From Romboutsia_E sp900604535 (GTDB taxonomy: Bacteria; Bacillota; Clostridia; Peptostreptococcales; Peptostreptococcaceae): a DNA stretch of 64,000 bases. The first letter of the stretch is position 1, and every line of letters begins with the position of its first letter. The stretch covers positions 62,001 through 126,000 of the forward strand of contig NZ_UWOT01000006.1 of the NCBI RefSeq assembly GCF_900604535.1. The letters are read 5' to 3'. The notes below the pieces were generated by a model, which saw nothing but the letters and a program-made list of their open reading frames with translations, was not told where the DNA came from and made no database searches. Positions 55,162 through 64,000 of this stretch are shown piece by piece. Both the position numbers and the translations under genes were made by a program.

Positions 55162-56923
55162 TTACTAACTCCTCCTTTGAAAGTTGAGAATATGCTATTT
55201 CTTGATAAACTTTACATGTTTTCATAAGATAATTATGTGTTCCAATACCCACTATTTTACCTTCATCTAGAACTATTATCTTATCTGCATCAATTATAGT
55301 TCCTATACGTTGAGCTACTATTAAGTTTGTAGCTCCTTTTATTTCTGATTTTAATACTGAGCGTAGTTTTCTATCTGTTTTATAATCAAGTGCTGAGAAA
55401 GAATCATCAAATATATAAATTTCTGGCCTTCTACAGATTGCTCTTGCTATTGATAATCTTTGTTTTTGTCCTCCAGATACGTTCTTTCCTCCTTGAGAAA
55501 TAGATGCACTATAAGTATTAGTCATCTTCTCAACAAACTCTGTTCCTTGAGCTATTTTTACTGCTTTTTTCACATCATTCTCAGAATAAATATCCTTACC
55601 ATTATCACCATAAGCAACATTTGACATTATACTTCCAGTAAATAAAACTGCTTTTTGATGAACATACCCTAATATGTTATTAAGGGATTTTTGTTTATAA
55701 TCTTTTACATTAACTCCATTTACTAAAACTTCACCTTCACTGACATCATAAAATCTTGGTATTAAGTTTATTAATGAAGTTTTACCGCTGCCTGTTGAAC
55801 CAATTATCGCAACAGTTTCACCTTTATTAACTTTAAAGTTTATATCTTGTAGTACATATTCAGACTCTTCAGAATCAGGGTATTTAAAGCTAACATTTTT
55901 AAATTCTATCTCACCAGTCTTTGAAATATTTTTAATATCTTTGTTTCCATCTATTATACTTTCTCTTGTATTTAAAACCTCTAATATACGCTTAGATGAT
56001 ACAGAAGCTCTTGGTAGCATTATAAATATCATAGTTAGCATCATGAATGCCATTATTACTTGCATTGAATAAGATGAAAATACTATCATATCACTGAGCA
56101 AGCCCATTTTATCCATCATATTAGCACCATCTATTAAGTACGCGCCTATCCAATATATAGCTAGTGACAAACCATTCATTACAAGCATCATTCCTGGTTG
56201 CATTATTGACATAACTCTATTTATAACTAAGTTATTATTTGTTAAATCATTATTTACTTTTTCAAATTTTTCGCTTTGATATCCTTCGGCATTATATGCA
56301 CGCACTACTCTAATTCCAGTTAAGTTTTCTCTAGTAACTAAGTTAAGTCTATCCGTTAATTTTTGTATCTTTTTAAATTTAGGTAATGCAAAAATCATTA
56401 TTATTAATATAATAAATAATAATACTAATAATGCCCCACCAGTAGCGGCAGTCCATTCCCATCCTTTACCTAATATTTTGCATACTGCCCAAATTGCTGT
56501 TATTGGAGCCTTTATTATTAATTGAAGACCCATAGCTCCTATATTTTGAATTTGAGTTATATCATTAGTTGAACGTGTTATTAAACTTGATGTAGAAAAC
56601 TTATTTATTTCTGCTAATGAAAATCCTTCAATCTTATCATATAACTTAGAGCGAAGAGTCCATGATAAGTTTGTAGCAATCTTTGCTGCAAAGTATCCTA
56701 CTATAAATGATGCTACTAAACTCCCAAGAGCACATAGTAACATATATCCCCCAGAACTTAATATTTCACTTATCTCACTATTTGGTGTCTGAACTAACAT
56801 TGTTATTTCAGACATATAATCTGGCAGTTTTAAATCTAAGTATACTTGTAAAACCACAAATATAAAGCTACATAATATAAACGACCAGTCTTTTCTTGTT
56901 AAATACTTTAATATTTTTAACAT
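55154..56923 (-). CDS. ABC exporter half-transporter (first subunit)
   Basis: A 589-residue half-transporter with six helices and an ATPase: Walker A GSTGSGKTS, signature VSGGQKQR, Walker B IYIFDDS, then FSALDYKTD, and VAQRIGTI. The Walker B ends in Asp instead of the catalytic Glu, so this half has a degenerate site, as expected in heterodimers. I start it at ATG 56923 with AAAGGAA; the longer reading to 56983 has no site. It lies divergent to an OmpR/HK pair, which may induce the exporter. Confidence 0.92.
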   Translation of the reverse strand: MLKILKYLTRKDWSFILCSFIFVVLQVYLDLKLPDYMSEITMLVQTPNSEISEILSSGGYMLLCALGSLVASFIVGYFAAKIATNLSWTLRSKLYDKIEGFSLAEINKFSTSSLITRSTNDITQIQNIGAMGLQLIIKAPITAIWAVCKILGKGWEWTAATGGALLVLLFIILIIMIFALPKFKKIQKLTDRLNLVTRENLTGIRVVRAYNAEGYQSEKFEKVNNDLTNNNLVINRVMSIMQPGMMLVMNGLSLAIYWIGAYLIDGANMMDKMGLLSDMIVFSSYSMQVIMAFMMLTMIFIMLPRASVSSKRILEVLNTRESIIDGNKDIKNISKTGEIEFKNVSFKYPDSEESEYVLQDINFKVNKGETVAIIGSTGSGKTSLINLIPRFYDVSEGEVLVNGVNVKDYKQKSLNNILGYVHQKAVLFTGSIMSNVAYGDNGKDIYSENDVKKAVKIAQGTEFVEKMTNTYSASISQGGKNVSGGQKQRLSIARAICRRPEIYIFDDSFSALDYKTDRKLRSVLKSEIKGATNLIVAQRIGTIIDADKIIVLDEGKIVGIGTHNYLMKTCKVYQEIAYSQLSKEELVNA

Positions 56924-57099
56924 TATTTTTATTCCTTTCTTAATTAAATCAGTAAATATTATATTAGCTATTTTATGATACAAAAATTAACTAAAGATTA
57001 ATTGAAGATGAACTAAAAATGAACTTTTTTATTTCATATTTATATATATTGACTACTAAACATAATCTAATATAATTAAAATTACAAAGGAGTGATATC

Positions 57100-57777
57100 A
57101 TGATTAATATTTTATTAGTTGAAGATGATGAAAAATTAAATAAATTATTTTATACCATTCTTTCTAAGCAAGGATTTAATATGTATAGTGCTCATAATGG
57201 TATTGAAGCTTTTAATATCTTAGAAAATAACCATGTTGATTTAATTATTTCCGATATAATGATGCCTAAAATGGATGGATATCAATTCACAGATTCAGTT
57301 AGAAAAGTAAATTCTGAAATTCCGATTCTAATGATTACTGCAAAAGATGATTTTCATTCAAAACAAAAAAGCTTCTTAATTGGTATAGATGACTATATGG
57401 TAAAGCCTATTGATGTTAATGAAATGATACTTAGAGTTAATGCCCTTCTAAGAAGAAGTAAAATCGTCCAAGATAAAAAACAAGTTGCAGGAAAAACAGT
57501 TTTAGACTATGACTCTTTATCTGTAACTAGGGATGGCGAAACTATAGTTTTAACTCAAAAAGAGTTTTATCTATTATATAAACTTTTATCTTATCCTAAT
57601 AAGGTATTTACTAGAAATCAACTTATGGATGAAATTTGGGGATTAGATAGCCCTTCTGATGTACAAACTATAGATGTTCATATAAACAGACTTAGAAGAC
57701 GTTTTGAGAATAATCCTGACTTTAAAATTATTACAGTAAGAGGATTAGGGTATAAGGTGACAAAAAATGAGATTTAG
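57100..57777 (+). CDS. OmpR/PhoB family response regulator
   Basis: A 225-residue regulator with a receiver domain (acidic pair EDDEKL, phosphoacceptor Asp in DLIISDIMMPKMDG, Lys in DYMVKPID) and a C-terminal winged helix ending FENNPDFKIITVRGLGYKVT. It overlaps the kinase gene by 11 bp. It probably controls the flanking ABC exporter and ATPase-permease genes, an arrangement common for antimicrobial resistance in firmicutes. AAGGAG precedes the ATG. Confidence 0.95.
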   Translation: MINILLVEDDEKLNKLFYTILSKQGFNMYSAHNGIEAFNILENNHVDLIISDIMMPKMDGYQFTDSVRKVNSEIPILMITAKDDFHSKQKSFLIGIDDYMVKPIDVNEMILRVNALLRRSKIVQDKKQVAGKTVLDYDSLSVTRDGETIVLTQKEFYLLYKLLSYPNKVFTRNQLMDEIWGLDSPSDVQTIDVHINRLRRRFENNPDFKIITVRGLGYKVTKNEI

Positions 57778-58810
57778 AAAACCATCACATATATGGATTC
57801 CATTTTTAATGAATATATTTCTAACTTCGTCTATTATTTTACTTGTAGTTAGTTTAGGTTTTTCTATAGGAACAAAATTAGACGTGGCTAATAATGAAAA
57901 TTTAAGTACTTTTTGGGGTATAAGTCTATTTATATTAATAAACATAGCTCTAGCTTCTACATTTACATTAATTATAGGTGTATTAACTAATAATTTTATG
58001 AAGCCAGTAAATAAGTTGATTGAAGCTACAAATGAGGTTGCAAAAGGTGACTTTTCTATAAGACTCGATGAGAATACTCATCCACCTGACATTCATAATA
58101 TGAATGCATCTTTTAATAAAATGGTTAAGGAATTAAGTAGTATTGAAACATTAAGAAATGACTTTATCATAAATGTTTCTCATGAATTTAAAACACCTAT
58201 AGCAGCTATTGAAGGCTATGCAACATTATTACAAGATAATAGTTTAACAGAAGAGGAAAGAATGGAATACACTAAAATTATTTTAGATAGTTCTAGACAG
58301 ATATCATCTCTTTCTGGAAATATTCTTAAACTATCTAAACTAGAAACTCAAGAAATTATACCTGATAAAAAATATTTTTCTTTAGATGAACAGCTTAGAC
58401 AATCTCTATTATTACTTGAAACTCAATGGTCTAAAAAAAATATAGACATTGATATGGATCTAAAAAGTATCAATTACTATGGAAGTGAAGATTTACTAAT
58501 GCAAGTCTGGTTAAATATATTTAGCAATGCTATTAAATTTACTCCAAATGATGGACTGATTGTAACTAGATTAAAAACTACATCTAAAGGTATCTGTGTT
58601 ACTATAAGTGACAACGGTATTGGAATGAGTAAGGAAGTTCAAGATAGAATTTTTGATAAGTTTTATCAAGGTGACAACTCTCGAAATTTACAAGGTAATG
58701 GCCTTGGAATGACTTTAGTAAAAAAAATTCTAGATTTATGTAAATGTGAAATTACTATTCAAAGTAATATAAATAAAGGAACAACATTCAATGTATATCT
58801 TCCAATTTAG
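57767..58810 (+). CDS. HAMP-domain sensor histidine kinase
   Basis: A 347-residue kinase. Two membrane helices (about residues 12-35 and 47-70) flank a very short extracytoplasmic loop, so it senses within or at the membrane, as kinases for cell-wall antibiotics often do. HAMP (70-122) leads to HisKA with NVSHEFKTPIAAIEGY and HATPase_c with IFSNAIKFTPNDG, DNGIGMS and GNGLGMTLVKK. It partners the overlapping response regulator. Confidence 0.94.
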   Translation: MRFRKPSHIWIPFLMNIFLTSSIILLVVSLGFSIGTKLDVANNENLSTFWGISLFILINIALASTFTLIIGVLTNNFMKPVNKLIEATNEVAKGDFSIRLDENTHPPDIHNMNASFNKMVKELSSIETLRNDFIINVSHEFKTPIAAIEGYATLLQDNSLTEEERMEYTKIILDSSRQISSLSGNILKLSKLETQEIIPDKKYFSLDEQLRQSLLLLETQWSKKNIDIDMDLKSINYYGSEDLLMQVWLNIFSNAIKFTPNDGLIVTRLKTTSKGICVTISDNGIGMSKEVQDRIFDKFYQGDNSRNLQGNGLGMTLVKKILDLCKCEITIQSNINKGTTFNVYLPI

Positions 58811-58817
58811 GAAAATT

Positions 58818-58859
58818 AAAAATAGAGGTACTATCTTTATCGATAGTACCTCTATTTTT
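58818..58859. terminator. Bidirectional terminator after the two-component system
   Basis: AAAAATAGAGGTACTATC (58818-58835) pairs perfectly with GATAGTACCTCTATTTTT around a 6-nt loop, between convergent stop codons at 58810 and 58864. Confidence 0.92.
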
Positions 58860-58863
58860 AATT

Positions 58864-61188
58864 TTAGCTCCTTAAAGATTCCACTGGATCTTTTTTAGCT
58901 GCAAATTTTGCTGGTATCCATCCACCAATCATAGTAAGTACTACACTTATTACTAGTAATGAAACAGCATGTACTGGATTTAAATTAGCAACATTTTCTA
59001 AATCAGTCATTTGGTAAAGAATATTGTTTATTGGGAATGTTAATGCCCATGCTAAGAATATTCCTAATAATCCCGAACAAGAACCTATTATAAATGTTTC
59101 TGCATTAAATACTCTTGTTATATCTTTCTTTCTTGCACCTAAAGCTCTAAGTATACCTATTTCTTTTGTTCTTTCTAATACTGATATATATGTGATTATA
59201 CCAACCATTATTAATGAAACAACTAATGATATAGATGCAAAAGCTACTAATACAATTGTTATTCCATCCATTATACCACCCGTCATATCAGACATAGCTT
59301 GAGCTAGGTCAGTATATACAATCTCATCATCTGCTGATTTTACTTTATCATTGTAAGCATCTAAATAATCTACAACTTGATCTTTTGCATCAAAGTTCTT
59401 TGGATAAATCATAATAGCATAAGGAGTAGAATCCCCACCTAAGTAAGATATTAGAGACGATTTATTTTCTTCATCTACTGCCTCTCTAGTAAGAACATTG
59501 AAGTCAGCATCTTTTTGTGCTTTTACTATCTCTGAATCTAGTGCATTATCTACTACTAATTCTGTAAGCTTATCACTATATGCTATTCCATTAGCTAACA
59601 TACCAACTCCACTATTAGCATTTTCACGAACTATAGCTTTTATTGTTAAAGTTATACTATTATCACTATTATAAGCTTTTTCTAAATCAGTTGTAGGCAT
59701 AAATGTTCCAAAAGAAGTTTCTTCATAGTAGTCATTATTATCTATAAGCTTAAATTCCATTCCAACTAAATCATCAAAATCTATACTATCTAAGTCTTCT
59801 ATATCTAACCCAATAGATTTTATAGTATTTTTATCTATTCTATTTTTAAAATCTACTACAAGAACTAAGTCAGTATCCTTAGTTGGGTATTCTCCAGCTA
59901 ATACATCATAATTCTTTTCTATGTAAGAACCTTCATTATCATTTATCATTTCTGGATAAGATGATATATAAGTTGATGGCATAGGTGAATTATTACTTTG
60001 ATTTGTAAATGATGATACTTTATAATTATCATCTATTTTACTTATAAGATTCATATTTGCTATTCTTGTATAACCAATACTAGAACAAATATCTTTATTT
60101 ATATTATTTAAATAGTTTAAAAAGTCATCACTAAAATTATTTTTATGAGTTTTTATAGTATCACTTTGGTCATATAAAAATACCTCATTACTATCAACAT
60201 ATTCTTTTTTACCTGCAGCATTACTTGCCATTTCATTATGCATAGCTTCCATATCTACTTCTTGAGAAGTTTGAGATATTGTTATAGGATATTCTGCTAA
60301 AGTATCAGATTGAACTTCTTCTATTTTTGTGTTAAAACCTGAAGATAAACTAAGTATTACCGCTATTCCTATTATACCTATACTCGATGCAAAAGCTGTT
60401 AAAAATGTTCTTCCTTTTTTAGTTTTAATATTAGTAAAAGATAACTTTAAGGCTGTTAAAAAACTCATACTTGTTTTCTTTAATGAATAAGCTCCATCAC
60501 GTATTCCTTCATTTAACTTATTTGAGTCTGATACTATATTTCCATCTTTAAACTCTATAATTCTATCTGCATAATTATGAGCTAACTCTGGATTGTGAGT
60601 AACCATTATTACTAACTTATCTTTTGCTATATCTTTTATTAATTCCATAATTTGTACACTAGTTTTAGTATCAAGTGCACCTGTAGGTTCATCCGCTAAA
60701 ATTATATCTGGGTCATTTGCTAATGCTCTAGCTATAGCAACTCTTTGCATCTGCCCACCAGATAGTTGATTTGGTCTTTTATGAACATGATCTTTTAATC
60801 CAACTCGTTCAAGAGCCTCTAGTGCCTTTTCTCTTTTTACTTTCTGAGATACACCACTTAGAGTCATCCCCATCTCTACGTTTGAAATTATGTCTAAGTG
60901 GTTTATTAAATTGTAGCTTTGAAAAATGAATCCTATAGAGTTATTTCTATAAGCATCCCAATCTGTATCTTTGAATTCCTTTGTGGATTTTCCATTTATA
61001 ATAAGATCTCCACTATCGTATTTGTCAAGTCCACCTATAACGTTTAAACATGTTGTTTTTCCAGAACCACTTGGACCTAATATGGCAACAAATTCATTTT
61101 TTCTAAAATTTACTGACACACTATCTAGTGCTATTTGTGTAAAGTCCCCAGTGGTATAGCTTTTTCTTATGTTTTTTAATGTAAGCAT
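58864..61188 (-). CDS. Fused ABC ATPase-FtsX permease (MacB-like)
   Basis: A 774-residue fusion. Residues 1-225 are the ATPase with Walker A GPSGSGKTT, signature LSGGQMQR, Walker B IILADEP followed by TGALDTKTS, and H-loop MVTHNPEL. A membrane helix near 255-275 leads to a large extracytoplasmic domain (about 280-630) and a final three-helix FtsX unit with EIGILRALGARKKDI. This MacB layout exports peptides or lipids. It lies next to the two-component system but convergent to it. GGAGG precedes the ATG. Confidence 0.93.
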   Translation of the reverse strand: MLTLKNIRKSYTTGDFTQIALDSVSVNFRKNEFVAILGPSGSGKTTCLNVIGGLDKYDSGDLIINGKSTKEFKDTDWDAYRNNSIGFIFQSYNLINHLDIISNVEMGMTLSGVSQKVKREKALEALERVGLKDHVHKRPNQLSGGQMQRVAIARALANDPDIILADEPTGALDTKTSVQIMELIKDIAKDKLVIMVTHNPELAHNYADRIIEFKDGNIVSDSNKLNEGIRDGAYSLKKTSMSFLTALKLSFTNIKTKKGRTFLTAFASSIGIIGIAVILSLSSGFNTKIEEVQSDTLAEYPITISQTSQEVDMEAMHNEMASNAAGKKEYVDSNEVFLYDQSDTIKTHKNNFSDDFLNYLNNINKDICSSIGYTRIANMNLISKIDDNYKVSSFTNQSNNSPMPSTYISSYPEMINDNEGSYIEKNYDVLAGEYPTKDTDLVLVVDFKNRIDKNTIKSIGLDIEDLDSIDFDDLVGMEFKLIDNNDYYEETSFGTFMPTTDLEKAYNSDNSITLTIKAIVRENANSGVGMLANGIAYSDKLTELVVDNALDSEIVKAQKDADFNVLTREAVDEENKSSLISYLGGDSTPYAIMIYPKNFDAKDQVVDYLDAYNDKVKSADDEIVYTDLAQAMSDMTGGIMDGITIVLVAFASISLVVSLIMVGIITYISVLERTKEIGILRALGARKKDITRVFNAETFIIGSCSGLLGIFLAWALTFPINNILYQMTDLENVANLNPVHAVSLLVISVVLTMIGGWIPAKFAAKKDPVESLRS

Positions 61189-61271
61189 ATTTTCTCCTCC
61201 TGTAAATTATGATATAATACTACATCTTAAACATGAACTTAACATTAACTTTAAAAAAATAATTTAAAATA

Positions 61272-62255
61272 TTACTTTTGAGCCATAATTCCAACTAATT
61301 TATGAGGTATATATGGTTCTTCTAAATATTCTATTTCCTCATCTGTTAGTTTTACATCAATAGCCTTAATTGCTTCTTCAATATGAGAAAGTTTGGTTGC
61401 TCCAACTACTGGCGATGTTGTCTTTGATAATAACCAACCTAGAGCTACTTGTATTCTTGTCATATTTCTTTTCTGTGCTATTTCTGCAACACGGTCTATT
61501 ATTATTCTATCTTGATTTACAGTTAAGTCATATTTACTCTTAGCAAATGAATCTTCTTCTAATCTTTTAGTTATTTGTGATATATCTCTAACTAATCTAC
61601 CTGATGCAAGTGAGCTATAAGGTGTCATAGCAATATTACTTTCCTTGCAACAAGTTACCATTTCTCTTTCTTCTTCTCTAAATAATAAATTATAATGATT
61701 TTGAACTGATATAAACTTACTCCATCCATTTTTATCCGCTATGCTATTTGCCTTTTCTAATTGCCATGCAAAGCAATTTGAAATACCAATATAACGTATT
61801 TTCCCTGCTAGGACTTGTTCATTTAAAGCTTTCATTATTTCTTCAATTTGTGTGTTATAATCCCACATATGATATATATATAAGTCTATGTAATCAGTTT
61901 CAAGGTTAGATAAGCTTTGATTAAGCATATTATTAATATGTTCTTTTGCACTAACATTAGAGTCTATTTCTGTTTGACTTCTTATTGGAAATTTTGTAGC
62001 TATAATAACATCTTCACGATTAGCTAAATCCTTTAATGCACGACCAAGATATATCTCACTCGTACCATTTTGATATCCTATTGCTGTATCAAAAAAATTA
62101 ATACCTACATCAAGAGCTTTCTTTATAATCTCTTTAGATTTTTCTTCACTAAGTGTCCATGAGTGCATACCTTGACTTGCATCCCCAAATCCCATGCAAC
62201 CTAAACATATTCTTGAAACCTCTAAGTCTGAATTTCCTAATTTTGTATATTTCAT
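61272..62255 (-). CDS. Aldo/keto reductase (NADPH-dependent)
   Basis: A 327-residue barrel enzyme without Fe-S motifs. The catalytic set is GINFFDTAIGYQNG (Asp, Tyr), ATKFP (Lys) and YIYHMWD (His). The C-terminal AQKRNMTRIQVALGWLLSKT contacts NADPH. It is unlike the Fe-S reductase at 12796 in domain layout, yet its promoter carries almost the same MerR-type operator, so both are probably in one stress regulon. GGGGGT precedes the ATG. Confidence 0.92.
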   Translation of the reverse strand: MKYTKLGNSDLEVSRICLGCMGFGDASQGMHSWTLSEEKSKEIIKKALDVGINFFDTAIGYQNGTSEIYLGRALKDLANREDVIIATKFPIRSQTEIDSNVSAKEHINNMLNQSLSNLETDYIDLYIYHMWDYNTQIEEIMKALNEQVLAGKIRYIGISNCFAWQLEKANSIADKNGWSKFISVQNHYNLLFREEEREMVTCCKESNIAMTPYSSLASGRLVRDISQITKRLEEDSFAKSKYDLTVNQDRIIIDRVAEIAQKRNMTRIQVALGWLLSKTTSPVVGATKLSHIEEAIKAIDVKLTDEEIEYLEEPYIPHKLVGIMAQK

Positions 62256-62291
62256 AAATACCCCCTATAATTTGCTTCCTTTCTTAATATA

Positions 62292-62320
62292 CTAATACTT
62301 AGAGTTAACTCTAAGTCAAT
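62292..62320 (-). promoter_or_regulatory. MerR-type promoter-operator of the aldo/keto reductase
   Basis: On the minus strand TTGACT, a 19-bp spacer and TAGTAT form the promoter. The spacer holds the perfect dyad ACTTAGAGTTAACTCTAAGT (62297-62316). It differs from the copy at 13975-13994 at one base. Confidence 0.88.
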
Positions 62321-62392
62321 ACAAAATTAAATTTTTAACCTTCTATTCCTATTAATTACTTACATACAATTAAAAATTTTTTCATTAATAAA

Positions 62393-62435
62393 AAATAACC
62401 TAAAATTATGTTAAGTACATAACTTTAGGTTATTT
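62393..62435 (-). terminator. Terminator of the YfcC-type carrier gene
   Basis: AAATAACCTAAA (62393-62404) pairs with TTTAGGTTATTT (62424-62435), just past the carrier stop codon. Confidence 0.85.
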
Positions 62436-62442
62436 AAAGTTA

Positions 62443-63849
62443 TTATAAAAGCATCATTGCTATTGATAATATAATTGCTGATGCTATAAATATTGTTATT
62501 ATAACTTTAGTAACAAATTTTACCCAAGTTGCATAATCTACTTTTGCAATTGCAAGTGTTCCCATTATAACCCCACTCGTTGGTGTTACAAGGTTTACTA
62601 TACCACTACCTGCACTGAATATTGATATAACTACTTCTGCTGGAAACCCTAAGCTAACTGCTAATGGTCCAAATATTGGCATTGATAATCCTGCTAAACC
62701 AGAAGTAGATGGTATAAAGAACGATAAAACTATATAAATTAATAAAGCAACTATTGTAAATATTATAGGTGACATTCCTCTTAGTACTGAAGATGCAGAG
62801 TTTAAAACATAGTTATCTAATCCTGTTGAACTCATTATTACAGATATTCCTTTTGATACACCTATAACTAATGATACACCTACCATATCTGCTGCACCAT
62901 CTATAAAAGCCACAACTATTTCTGTTTCTTTCATTCTATAAACTAATCCTATGATAACTGACATAATTACAAACCACATACCTAAATCAGAAAACCACCA
63001 ATTACCAAGTGAAGAACCTGTCAAAAATGAAGTATTATTAAAAATTGTTATACCAAATTTCTCCCAAGGTATTATCCCTGCTACCATTATTAAGAATGTA
63101 AATCCAAATAATGCAAGAACTACTTTTCTTTTAGAAGTAAATTCTATTACATCATCACTTGATTTATCTCCTATAAATGCTTCTTTTGCACGATGGAATT
63201 CATCATCTGTTAATAATGTAGCACTTTTATCTTTTTGAACTTTTTTAGCATAGCTCATGACAAAGTATATTGAGATAAGTAGTGATACTAACCATAATGC
63301 TATTGCTGTACCTATTACTATCACTTGGTTAGCATCTATTCCTACACCATTTAGAGCTCCTATTGCTGTCGAAACTAAAAATGGATTAACAGTTGAACCT
63401 AAAACACCACAACCTGCGCCTAAAATTAATGTCGCCACTGATACTAAAGGGTCAAATCCTGCAACTATCATTGTAGTTGTAACAAGAGCTGTAAATGCTA
63501 TTGTTTCTTCTGCCATACCAAAACTAGTTCCACCTAAAGAGAATAGGAACATTAGTACCGGTATTAGTATTAATTCTTTTCCTTTTAACTTGCTAACAAC
63601 TGAACCTATTCCCGCATCTAAAGCACCAGTTTTTGTTGTTACACCTAAGAATCCGCCAATTAATAAAACAAATATAGCTATATCAATTGCTTCTAATAGA
63701 CCATTTATAGGAGCCATAACAAAATCAGATAATTTTGCACCTCTAACTCCTGGTATAAAGTTAGTTACTATAGCTATAATAGTGGTTATAGCTAATAAAA
63801 CAGTATACGCACTTGGTAGTTTAAATACCTTTTTGTCATTTGTAGTCAT
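62443..63849 (-). CDS. YfcC family membrane carrier (basic amino acid/C4-dicarboxylate type)
   Basis: A 468-residue carrier with about 12 predicted helices. Features are FIPGVRGAKLSDFVMAPING at the N-terminus, GGTSFGMAEETIAFTALVTT, LGAGCGVLGSTVNPFLVSTA and the late FIPSTSGLAGLSMPIFGPLA, followed by LVTPTSGVIMGTLAIAKV. The family (YfcC/ArcD2-like within the DcuC superfamily) takes up or exchanges amino acids or dicarboxylates. I start it at ATG 63849 (AAGGAG), which removes 15 unsupported codons. The last 150 bp of the window upstream of it hold only AT-rich promoter DNA. Confidence 0.9.
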   Translation of the reverse strand: MTTNDKKVFKLPSAYTVLLAITTIIAIVTNFIPGVRGAKLSDFVMAPINGLLEAIDIAIFVLLIGGFLGVTTKTGALDAGIGSVVSKLKGKELILIPVLMFLFSLGGTSFGMAEETIAFTALVTTTMIVAGFDPLVSVATLILGAGCGVLGSTVNPFLVSTAIGALNGVGIDANQVIVIGTAIALWLVSLLISIYFVMSYAKKVQKDKSATLLTDDEFHRAKEAFIGDKSSDDVIEFTSKRKVVLALFGFTFLIMVAGIIPWEKFGITIFNNTSFLTGSSLGNWWFSDLGMWFVIMSVIIGLVYRMKETEIVVAFIDGAADMVGVSLVIGVSKGISVIMSSTGLDNYVLNSASSVLRGMSPIIFTIVALLIYIVLSFFIPSTSGLAGLSMPIFGPLAVSLGFPAEVVISIFSAGSGIVNLVTPTSGVIMGTLAIAKVDYATWVKFVTKVIITIFIASAIILSIAMMLL

Positions 63850-64000
63850 TTTTATTTCTCCTTTAATTCCTATTACTTTTATTAATTTCCCCATAAATTA
63901 ATTTTTTATATATTAATATTTTCAATTTATAATCATGTTATTTATGTATACTTTATTTAAAAATCTTTAGCGTTAATTATAAGGATAACTTAGATAAAAA

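Noticed and set aside
63257..63901. 214-codon plus-strand open frame near the right edge
   Set aside because: It runs antisense to the YfcC-type carrier gene, which has clear family motifs and a good ribosome binding site, while the plus frame has neither.

Overview
This window is chromosome from a very AT-rich, low-GC Gram-positive anaerobe. Typical clostridial traits are AGGAGG-type ribosome binding sites, a 2-hydroxyacyl-CoA dehydratase activase-type protein, citrate lyase, a hybrid cluster protein, Fe-S aldo/keto reductases, Cof-type HAD phosphatases and DUF1540/DUF3786 proteins. The gene set looks most like Clostridium or Peptostreptococcaceae, but I cannot name a species. Apart from one tRNA-Asn gene there are no RNA operons, and I saw no CRISPR array, insertion sequence or prophage.

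Layout. 1-2.6 kb: a repeat-bearing Tyr/Lys/Cys-rich protein cut by the window edge, a HAD phosphatase and an RpiR regulator. 2.6-5.9 kb: a deaminase-fold protein, a broken GNAT acetyltransferase and a 5'-nucleotidase-type phosphoesterase with a frameshifted tail. 6-11.3 kb: an ABC importer operon of the glycerol-phosphate/sugar type that includes an RNase J-like metallo-hydrolase. 11.4-17.7 kb: a LysR remnant, a MerR regulator with a Fe-S aldo/keto reductase, a cupin, a MATE pump, a second HAD phosphatase and an interrupted membrane protein. 17.9-23.7 kb: tRNA-Asn and an oligopeptide importer (oppABCDF). 23.9-32.9 kb: a DUF3786 protein, a large propeller sensor kinase with damaged ends, and an FtsX-type ABC system controlled by a divergent TetR gene. 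33-38.4 kb: a RibD/DHFR-like reductase, a WYL regulator, a frameshifted thioredoxin reductase and a decayed BceAB-type transporter. 38.5-42 kb: a cupin/hemerythrin/unknown operon next to a hybrid cluster protein gene with two nonsense codons. 42-48.3 kb: citDEF with a divergent LysR gene, a Crp/Fnr regulator, cytidine deaminase, an HD hydrolase and DUF1540. 48.3-53.1 kb: a 1404-residue activase/dehydratase-type protein and a holin-like membrane protein. 53.4-61.2 kb: a heterodimeric ABC exporter, a two-component system and a fused ABC ATPase-permease. 61.3-64 kb: a second aldo/keto reductase and a YfcC-type carrier.

Two themes stand out. First, about ten loci carry frameshifts or in-frame stops in otherwise recognisable genes: deaminase N-terminus, GNAT, nucleotidase C-terminus, LysR, a membrane protein, the sensor kinase, TrxB, BceA, BceB and Hcp. 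This means either active gene decay or a poor consensus sequence, and raw reads would settle it. Second, several regulatory circuits can be read directly: a shared MerR-type operator with 19-bp promoter spacing in front of both aldo/keto reductases, a three-half-site operator between TetR and its ABC target, a T-N11-A dyad in front of citD/LysR, two dyads in front of the hemerythrin operon, and an inverted repeat that buries the ribosome binding site of the RpiR gene.

The best candidates for undescribed biology are the hemerythrin operon with its duplicated Ile-His-x-Trp-Leu protein (38.5-40.2 kb), the metallo-hydrolase inside the importer operon (6-11.3 kb), and the stand-alone deaminase-fold protein (2.6-3.6 kb).
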